A stretch of DNA of 64,000 bases from Cristatella mucedo (lineage: Eukaryota > Bryozoa > Phylactolaemata > Cristatellidae), in assembly GCA_009760855.2 (NCBI GenBank), contig WPIO01000008.1, positions 310,001-374,000 on the forward strand, read 5' to 3'. The notes beneath the pieces are model-generated. The model worked only from the letters and a program-made list of their open reading frames with translations. It was not told where the DNA came from and did no database searches. A program made the translations under genes and the position numbers. The first letter of the stretch is position 1. Each line of letters opens with the position of its first letter. Shown in pieces: positions 56,640 to 64,000 of the stretch.

Positions 56640-57160
56640 ATTTCCAAGGTCTTCTTGAAACAAGTGAAAGATTATGACTACACCTTGGAAACATGCAATC
56701 ACAAACATCACTATCTTCGTTATCGTAGTCTGTTACTGTAATTTCTGGGACTCCTAATTCTTTGGGTTCTTTCTCATAGTCATATTTTGATTTCCAAGAT
56801 TCTTCATCTCTATCACAAACACAATCATTAGTATTATGATAGCTATAAGTATATTCTTCACTTTGTAATTTTGAATTAATTGATAAAAAAAATTATATTT
56901 CTCAGACCATTCAATTTTTCCAATTTCAGATCTTCTTTTTTCTTTACACTTTTCAATATGTTTTTCTACTAGTTTTTTCTCAAATAAACAGCTTTAGAAA
57001 CAACTTCTTGTAAAATATAATCAAAACTATCAACTCTATAAATTGTATCACACAAACATGTGTTATCTTTTAATAAAGTATACTTTGTAACAAATATACT
57101 AAGTTCTTTAACATAAATTGGCACATCAATTTTATGTTTAGAACATTTATTGATATATAT
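56640..57160 (-). pseudogene. Unknown Polinton ORF, degraded
   Basis: Minus-strand pieces KHKIDVPIYVKELSIFVTKY and YRVDSFDYILQEVVSKAVYL, then, after stops, NTNDCVCDRDEESWKSKYDY, VTDYDNEDSDVCDCMFPRC and SRRPWKCVF. Clustered Cys (CVCD, CDCMFPRC) suggest metal binding. Not recognised. Confidence 0.35.
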
Positions 57161-57286
57161 ATATATTATTTAACTCTCTTTTTCCAGCTACTGGCTTTTC
57201 TCCCTTTCTCCTTAGCAATGTTCTAAAATTGTAAGATAAAGGCATTTACTATGAATAAAAAAGATCTCTTTTAAATCAAATCTCGT

Positions 57287-57446
57287 TATGCTAGGCTGCT
57301 GCAGGATACACGTGTTTCCCATGAGAGTAGTAATGTTTTGAACGTTATGGGATGGTAGGTCTGGGGCGAAGATACTCGATCGAGCGCAGCGAGATTGAGG
57401 GTCGAGCCTCAGCCTACCACCACATAACGTTCAAAACATTACTACT
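57287..57446. repeat. Polinton right terminal inverted repeat
   Basis: The reverse complement of 38,441-38,600. It ends GTTCAAAACATTACTACT and has the same internal palindrome (outer 121 bp). Confidence 0.95.
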
Positions 57447-57837
57447 CCTCCTCCTACCCCACCCCGACATAACGGTGGCATGTCGGTCGCTTGCTGTTAG
57501 TTGATTTCACCGCTGGCTATGCTAAACGCTAGTCGGTCTGTCAGATAAACAAAAACCTCGCTATCAAGAAAAAGAAGTAAAACAGAGGAGCGTCTTTTTA
57601 CCCTCTTTGTAAGCCTTTTTTCCCTTTTCTTCAAGTCTTTTTACTCTAGGGGGCCTTTAGCCGACGTCCGCCTAAACGCTTCCGATGGCGCCGAGTCGGC
57701 GCTCGATTGCCTCGGTCCTATTAGTGCCTCGCTACACCACGCCCCGGAAACGCTTCCGACTAAGCAGATCTGCGATCGGCTGTCAACTGCGCGGCTGGAG
57801 CGCAAGCGGCGACGTTTGCAGCATTCACGTCTCTCGG

Positions 57838-57838
<1 letters not shown>
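57447..57838. other. No recognisable gene
   Basis: GC-rich flank of the Polinton, beginning with CCTCCTCCTACCCC. No supported feature seen. Confidence 0.45.

Positions 57839-57885
<47 letters not shown>
57839..57885. repeat. (CT)n microsatellite
   Basis: About 45 bp of CT dinucleotides. Confidence 0.95.
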
Positions 57886-57886
<1 letters not shown>

Positions 57887-57998
57887 GAGTCTTCAGCGGC
57901 TTGAGACCAGCTCCCTGTACGTGATAAGACCTCGCGGGTCACACTACGCTGAATACGCCAACAGCGGCATCTTTGAGTATTGCGGGAGCTACAATTTA

Positions 57999-58079
57999 CA
58001 GCAAATTTAAAGCGCCTAGAGAGATTAAGTTCTCTGAGGGCGCTTTATCAAGTGAATTATTATTATTATATTATTATTA
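57999..58079 (+). mobile_element. Solo LINE 3' tail
   Basis: CAGCAAATTTAAAGCGCCTA, the hairpin GAGATTAAGTTCTC...GGGCGCTTTATC, then (ATT)n. No LINE sequence upstream. Confidence 0.9.
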
Positions 58080-58702
58080 CAATGTTGCCGATCTCAAGTA
58101 TTCCTGTCTCTCACTCCACAATGCCGCGAGCGCTGAATGATTGATGGTCGGAGTTCTCTACCAATAGAGGCCTCTACTGAGCTCCATGAAATCCATCCAA
58201 CTCGAAGGCTTGCGATTCTTGGTCGCTAGCCCAGGCTCTTCATCTCGCGAAGCGTCGTGAGGCGGAATTAGAGCAGTTACAGAAGCTAGTGGCTTTAAAC
58301 TGAAGCGAAAGCTAGCTAGAAAGAGAATAAATGCTCTGTTTGGGACCCATTTTAAGGTTTTTTATTACTGGTTATAAAACCAGCTAAAAAGGGAATGGGC
58401 TAAGCGGCAACAAAAGAAAAATAGGAAGCTGTATAAAATAGCATCGTTGTATAAAAAGGCCTCAAGTTCCACAGTCTAGGACTTGAGGAGCACAAGCTTC
58501 TCTCTCGCTACAGGTCCTTCAATAAAAACGATGGGCAACTAGCTAGCTTATTGCCCACCGATGAATACCTGGGAGTAAGAGAGTTGGGAGCTGGGGCTTA
58601 AAAAGTCAGTTGGTTCAGCTGAGACACTGCAGCCCTGTTACGCCAGAGAGATAGATAAAGACAGAAAAGACACAGGGAGAGAGAGACAGAGAGCAGAGAG
58701 AC

Positions 58703-58735
<33 letters not shown>

Positions 58736-59427
58736 TAGATAGACAGACAGACAGACAGGCAGACAGACAGATAGATAGACAGACAGACAGACAGAGACAG
58801 AGACTGAGAGAAGGACTCACTACCTCAATTGCTCTCCTGACTCTGCTATGCTTACCACTTTTCTCTTTGTTGCGTGAGGTGAAGTCTGTTGGCCATCGAA
58901 TGCGTACCTTAAACCGCTTAGGCTGGGAGTTCGCTATACAAAACTCTCCTGCCTAACACACACATAGTCTTTGTGGAGTTACAGATGCAAAGCGAGGGGT
59001 AGGGTAGAGAGGGGAGGAGGTAGGGAGGGTGGTAGAGAAAGAAAAGGAGAAGTTTTCTAATCACTCCCGGTTTTAGCCTCACCGCTAAGATTCTCGCCGA
59101 GCTCAAATATCCTCTGGGCGATCTCCTACAGCCAACACTCTGAGCCGTCGGGCTGTAACGCGTATTGCTCGATGCTGCAGCGATCACATTGCATAACAGT
59201 GGCTTGGCACAATCGGAATTGCGACGTCAATGAACCCACAAAAATAGTACAGGTGGACTTTGACCCAGTACTGGCTATTAATAGGTTTACGGCAGTTTAG
59301 CACAGGAGCGAATCGAAATCGCTGCAGGTCTTCCTACCTTGCAATGACGCCCACAGTTGGTGCTACACCCTGCAGCAATGCCTATGAGTAATGAAAGTCG
59401 AAACTGCCATAATATACTACTTGGGTG
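58080..59427. other. No recognisable gene; (ACAG)n repeat
   Basis: 58,668-58,805 is a GACA/GATA tetranucleotide and GAGA repeat. The rest shows no recognisable coding or RNA feature. Confidence 0.5.
58668..58805. repeat. (GACA)/(GATA)n microsatellite
   Basis: About 140 bp of ACAG with GATA variants, in the opposite strand sense to the CTGT repeats elsewhere in the window. Confidence 0.95.
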
Positions 59428-59578
59428 AGCCGTGATGGTACACTAGGTCAGGCGGTTGCTTATCGCGACCTTGATCCCGAGGTCACGTGGGTTCGAATTC
59501 TTCAGTGGGCCATCCTTTATCGCTGCTGCAAGCGTGTTGATAGCCGCAAAGGCTCTTCTGTCGCTAAACAAAAGAGGA
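59428..59578 (+). mobile_element. tRNA-derived SINE
   Basis: AGCCGTGATGGTACACTAGG, TCAGGCGGTTGC (box A-like), CACGTGGGTTCGAATTC (box B), then a body ending GGCTCTTCTGTCGCTAAACA. It aligns along its whole length with the minus-strand copy at 38,753-38,903. Confidence 0.85.
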
Positions 59579-59591
59579 TGCTAAATCCGCT

Positions 59592-59890
59592 AGTATTTTT
59601 TGCCTCGACCTGCACTGGCTGCCTATCAAGCAGTGTATCGACTAAGCTCTAAGCTTCTGCCACTCACTCTTAGATACCTTCATTTTCCTGCTCGACGTCA
59701 CGTATCGGAAATACTTCCTGCTCAGGCCTCGCTTAGCACAATCCGCCCTTCCGACTCAAATCATTTAATTTCGCCTCTAAGCAGCCTCAATCCTTTGGTG
59801 ACCCCGCCTGCAGTTCGTGTGCTCCCAAAGCCTAGAACTCACTTGCGAGTGACGTCACGACATCCCCTCCTCGACTTAACATCTTGAAAA
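59592..59890 (+). mobile_element. LINE C-terminal fragment
   Basis: Plus strand. GCCTCGACCTGCACTGGCTG encodes DLHWL, and CCTATCAAGCAGTGTATCGA encodes PIKQCID, as in the LINE motif DLHWLPVKQRID. The downstream part is decayed and there is no terminal hairpin. Confidence 0.65.
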
Positions 59891-59899
59891 GAAGCCAAC

Positions 59900-61282
59900 A
59901 ACCGACCTGCTCCTCACTGCCTTTGCTCGGCCAGCGGGCGAATCGTCCTTTGTGCTTATGCCGCAGACATTCTGCATTTTATAACAAAGCAATCGACATG
60001 CTTCCGTTCCAGCATAAGTAACATAAGTCCATCATAGTAGTGCACTGAAAAAGATTTTAAGTTCTATTAGGATTCAAGACAAATCTCATCAACCTCTACG
60101 ACAGCAAAAGTAATCCTGTCTGGAAAACGGAAGTCGCTGCTGATTCGCTACTTGCGGCATCACCTTACAGTGGATTGACCAATAAGTGCCCAGCCTCGTT
60201 TCGCCATCTACTGCCTATGTGCTCAGCCAGTTCGTTGCTATCGGCGGTCCAGACTGTCTGCCACTAGATAGGCAGTTACACCTGCTACACCGGCTGCGAT
60301 CTAGCCACCATCTATCTATTGGCGGCAGCAGGTTTTACACGGTGCACAAGGCGCGACCGGCGAAGCTACATAATAGAAGTTGCCAACTGCTCCGTTGCTG
60401 CCACCTTTCGAGCAGCACCAGCTCAGCCTGTGCAGCACGGCCGTGGCAGCTGCCAGCTCTCTGGTAGCAGAAAACCGTACCTGTCAACAGAGGGGGGGGG
60501 AAGAGAAACGTGCCGGAACGGGGATCAGCCGTCAGGCGAAGAGGAAGCAGAGTTAAAAATCGAACGATCGACCTAGGCGCGGTAGTTTTTCTTTTTATTA
60601 AACAGAATGCCATCGACGAGACAACAACGACATTTCGGAGCCGAGCAGTCGTATCTGCCAGTTGTCGCTTCTGCGTGGCAGCAAGCAACGAGCCGCAGAA
60701 GATTTCTGCGTTAACAAACTGAGCTGCCAGCGTGCGCTTAAAGAGCGCTAGCTGACAACTCGCTCAGCAGCACTCCGAGCTACAGGCTACAAGCGCACAC
60801 GGCACAGTCACGACGAGCTAGAGGCGCTACACGAGGCTCACGCGTGAAGGCCAAGGCCGCCGGCAGCCGGCGGCACCGTCGACATGGGAAAACAGCAGGC
60901 AGGCAGGCAGGCGTGCCAGCGGAAGCGGCTGCGGCGACCGCGGCAGCTGCTGCAGCTCGAACGTAGCACCAAAAGACGGCACTGCTGCTGCCGCCAGCTG
61001 CTGCTGCCGCCGCACCGATGCCGCCGCTGGTCGCCGAGCGACAGCTTGGCAAGCGACCTGCGTCCGCGCTAACTGCTGAAGCACTCAGAGGCATGGCCGC
61101 TGTCAGTGTCGTGTGCGAGACAACCGCTAAGTGCACGCCCATCCGCCAGGCCGGCACTCGACGCCTGCCAAGGCCTTGCCTCGCCTGTCGCAGACGGTCT
61201 GCTAGCTCGTTCGGCGTTGTTGTGGCCGCTTGAGCCGAAAGAAGACGACCGGGTCCACGCTGGCGATGGGATCGACACCAGT
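59900..61282. other. Downstream region of ARP1; no separate gene recognised
   Basis: Probable 3' UTR and flank of the minus-strand ARP1 gene. A minus-strand AATAAA is at 60,594-60,599, about 690 bp after the stop codon. The GC-rich CAGCAG-type stretch at 60,880-61,080 gives long chance frames. Confidence 0.4.
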
Positions 61283-62802
61283 TCAGAACGTCTTCCTGTG
61301 TATGGCTCTGACGCCTTCCTCATCGTACTCACGCTTTGATACCCACATCCTCTTGAAGGTGTCAAGCGACGCCAGAATCGATCCGCTGTCGGCAGAAAAG
61401 CAGAGCTGCTGCTAGCTGCCAGGGCCAGCCATTGTAGCTAGGCAACGAGGCCACAGCGAAGGGGCACATTCCGAGAGATCCTAGTAGACTGCGTGAGACG
61501 AGTGGCTAGCTGGGCAGCGCAGAGCTCAGAGTCTCTTGGAGGTCACGGAAGGGAGCGTGTGAGCATATGCAGCAGAGGAACGGGCAACTGGAATGAAAAG
61601 AAGAAAACCCTACGCCCACCAGAGGTGAGCACACACGTTGCCAGGCACCATGGCTGCTAGAGCTGACAGTGAACGCGACGAACAGGCTCAGGGCCTTGCA
61701 AAGCAATGGGTACCAGGCACAGTCACAGCCAGCCGCAGGTCATCATCCATCGCTCAATAGCAACCCCTTCCTGCCAAAACCCCTCCCCCCTCTAAATACC
61801 CAATCGAAAACCTTAGATTCGCCCAAGACATGAGGCTACATACAGTCCTCCATAACTAATGGCCCAGACTCCGTGCCACGGTGCCCGTGCTATTAGTTAT
61901 CGTGTCCTTATTTATTAACTAATTATAATAATGTAAATTATATATATAATAAATTATAATTATATTATATACATAATTGGCATGTGGCATGTGTTAATAA
62001 AAATATAATAATAAATATATACATATATAATATAGTTATAACACACTAATGACACGTGTCATAACTAATGACCCCGGCGATTCCATTTGGGCTTCGCCTC
62101 TGCTATTGGCGCCCCTACATTAGGGCCGGCCCTCCATGCTTTTGTTTTTGGAAGGCACGGCAAACCGGCGTCACGCTGAGCTGGCGCCTCAGCTGCACGG
62201 TTCTGCCAGGGCGCCGCACCAAGGGCACAGCACCGATGCAAGGCGAACACCATCCGCTACGCGGACGTCAGAAGCTGCAGCTAGCGCCAGCCGGGCTCAC
62301 CCGATCCACGTCGAGTAGAGGCGCTCCTGCGGAGCGGAGATCTTGATCTTTATGTCCTTGGGGCCGCTTCGCTTCAGCTCACTCAGCAGTCGGTCGCCGA
62401 AGCCTGCGGCAAGCAGCGGCGAGAGCCACTCAGCTCGAGGCCGGCGGTGCCGGCAGGGTGGTGCGGTCGGGCCAGCCCGAGGCCCTGGCGCCGGCAGGGG
62501 GCAGGGCCCTGATGGCCCGCGCCCCGAAGCGAGGGAACCGAAACGGCACAGCACGAGCAATCGACCGGCCATGCGTGCCAAACTCGGACAGAGCGGGCTG
62601 GCGGCAGCGGCCGAGAGGGAAGCAAACCTTTGAACAGCGTCGAGCCGCCGGAGAGCACGATGTTGGCGTAGAGGACGCGCCTCAGGTCCATGTCGGAGCG
62701 CTGGATCGCGAAGGACAGGACGTCCTGGATGCCCTCCGACTCGTCGCCGATCAGGTCCGGATGGAAGAGCAGCTCGGGCGCGCGGAACCGAGCCGGGCCG
62801 AT
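61283..62802 (-). CDS. ACTR1: Actin-related protein 1 (centractin), 3' exons
   Basis: The actin-like filament subunit of dynactin, the cofactor of cytoplasmic dynein. Three minus-strand exons: 62802-62628 (phase 0 to 1), 62403-62301 (phase 1 to 2) and 61385-61283 with the TGA stop. They encode the last 126 residues or so: [19 protein letters not shown], the nucleotide-binding strand [38 protein letters not shown] and the end [12 protein letters not shown]. The C-terminal HRKTF and the sequence around [12 protein letters not shown] are diagnostic for ARP1 rather than conventional actin. Upstream exons were not found up to 64,000 and should lie beyond the window. Splice sites are canonical. Sequence is highly conserved, so the gene is probably functional. 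Confidence 0.95.
61830..62080. other. AT-rich tract in ARP1 intron with repeated ATAACTAATG
   Basis: CATAACTAATGGCC at 61,850 and CATAACTAATGACC at 62,059 flank a TA-rich block. CTATTAGTTATCGTG lies in inverted sense just inside the left one. It could be a decayed small transposon. Confidence 0.3.
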
Positions 62803-64000
62803 CTGCGTGCAGCGACGGACGGACAGACTGACCGGACCTCGGCGGCAGCGAACCGAGCGAAGCGTCGAGCGCTCGGCGCAGAGCCAGCGCTGACGACACG
62901 ATGCGAGATTCACGCGACGCTCGGGCAGCCAGCGGCCACCACATCGTCGTTCGAGAATGCTGCGACCGCGATCGGTTGCCTCGAAAAAAACCGATGATAG
63001 AGGAGTCCGGGCTCACACAGCCAGGCTATCGCCTGCTGCCCCTCCTGCCCCACTTGACGCTTCGATCAACCGGATTCGGAGCTCAATCGCAGCAGCAGCA
63101 GAGCCCGGCACAAGCCGACGCCTACGGGACTCCAGCCCCAGCTCCTCCTTTCTCCTCCCTCCCTCCCCTCCTCCTCCCGCAGAGGGGGCAGCGGACCGGC
63201 TTCGTTGCAGATCGAACCCTGTCGGCTGCAGCCGACAGCCGGAGCCCCGGCTCGAAAGACTGCTCAGACGGGAAGAAAAAAATCCTACCGCCGATGTGCG
63301 GCTCCCGCCCAATCGGCAGCGACTCTGTCGAGTGATTTCTACACTCGATGGAGCATTCGAATTCAGCCTCACTGGGTGTCCTTCGGTGTCAAAGGCCACA
63401 ATACTTCCGAAGACGTCACATGAAGCAGTACTGACGCTGCACAGTACTGAAGTTATGCACCAACGGCATCCAACACGACCACTGCCATTTCAGCTGCTGC
63501 CCATCCAATGAGCATGCTCGCATTTCCTACTGACTTCAGCACCCTGACGGCTGGTACCAGCTCGAACATCAAGGTACTGGCTCGAACCACGGGCTGGGCC
63601 CAGGCCACACCCCAGCAAGTGATAAAGCACATGCACCTGCCTAGCAGGAGTGACTACCTACGTCAGCCGTGCGATAATGTACTACTGCCTTTCGGTTTTG
63701 CTGCAGGACCATGCCACGTGACACGTGATCGCAGCTGGCAAGAGCACAATATGGCGACTAAAAACGAGAACGAGGCTTCGACGAGTTCTAACAAATACCT
63801 ATAAATGCCACGGTTCATTTTCAACGTCTCGAAGAGATTCTGGGGCAGGACAACCGGAACTATGTAAAAAAAAAAGAAGTTGCTGTCGGGGTTGACACGA
63901 TACCGAGGCACCAAAAAAGTCCACCGTTCGGCCATCGTATGGCCCGACAAGCGGATTCTAAGTGGCTAACAATGTTGCCTTCTAGGAGTCAAGATGAGGA
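62803..64000. other. Probable ARP1 intron; no recognised exon
   Basis: Sequence upstream of the first recognised ARP1 exon. I looked on the minus strand for the preceding ARP1 segment and did not find it. Other open frames show no recognised domains. Confidence 0.4.

Larger units (their letters stand above)
38441..57446 (+). mobile_element. Full-length Polinton/Maverick element (about 19.0 kb)
   Basis: Bounded by 160-bp terminal inverted repeats (38,441-38,600 and 57,287-57,446) that start AGTAGTAATGTTTTGAA, in line with Polinton ends starting AG. It carries the defining gene set: protein-primed DNA polymerase B, packaging ATPase, minor and major capsid proteins and retroviral-type integrase. 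The interior is AT-rich, unlike the flanks. Almost every gene has stops or frameshifts, so it is a fossil. No matching 6-bp target duplication is visible (ACTACC left, CCTCCT right). The capsid protease was not found. Confidence 0.95.

Noticed and set aside
60186-60576. Open frames of 85-117 codons on both strands
   Set aside because: No domain, splice context or paralogue was seen; not supported as genes.
63013-63399. Possible upstream exon of ARP1
   Set aside because: The translation shows no match to the expected ARP1 segment before [13 protein letters not shown], and it is low-complexity.

Overview
This window is nuclear DNA of an animal, most likely an invertebrate; I cannot name the species. 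The evidence is three intron-containing animal genes, a eukaryotic tRNA gene, many CR1/L2-like LINE fragments, a tRNA-derived SINE family, long pyrimidine microsatellites and two Polinton (Maverick) elements.

Host genes. (1) About 8.47-18.69 kb, plus strand: a Cys-loop ligand-gated ion channel subunit of nicotinic-receptor type. Nine exons join in a consistent reading frame to a stop codon; only the signal-peptide exon is missing. (2) 34.63-30.17 kb, minus strand: a complete five-exon gene for a secreted protein of about 397 residues with a signal peptide, two LDL-receptor class A modules and a zona pellucida (ZP) domain. (3) 62.80-61.28 kb, minus strand: the last three exons of the dynactin actin-related protein ARP1 (centractin). 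A tRNA-Ser(GCU) lies at 4.13 kb.

Mobile DNA. A full-length Polinton occupies 38,441-57,446 and is bounded by 160-bp terminal inverted repeats, each of which contains a long palindrome. It carries decayed genes for protein-primed DNA polymerase B, a packaging ATPase (C-terminal half only), several penton-like proteins, a double jelly-roll major capsid protein, a YqaJ/lambda-exonuclease-like nuclease, two phage-fibre-like proteins, a zinc-ribbon protein and a retroviral-type integrase. A second, partial Polinton lies inverted at about 20.9-27.0 kb with the same gene order from the coiled-coil gene to the integrase. Both have been hit by later insertions: LINE tails, a LINE, a SINE and a hAT-type non-autonomous element with a perfect 8-bp target duplication.

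Layout: 0-8.4 kb, repeat-rich with the tRNA; 8.4-18.7 kb, the channel gene with repeat-filled introns; 18.7-20.8 kb, its microsatellite-rich downstream region; 20.9-27.0 kb, partial Polinton; 27.0-30.1 kb, LINE fragment and GC-rich microsatellite DNA; 30.2-34.6 kb, the ZP gene; 34.6-38.4 kb, GC-rich DNA with a LINE; 38.4-57.4 kb, the full Polinton; 57.4-61.2 kb, LINE and SINE remnants; 61.3-64 kb, ARP1 3' exons. The Polintons are AT-rich and stand out against the GC-rich DNA around the ZP and ARP1 genes.
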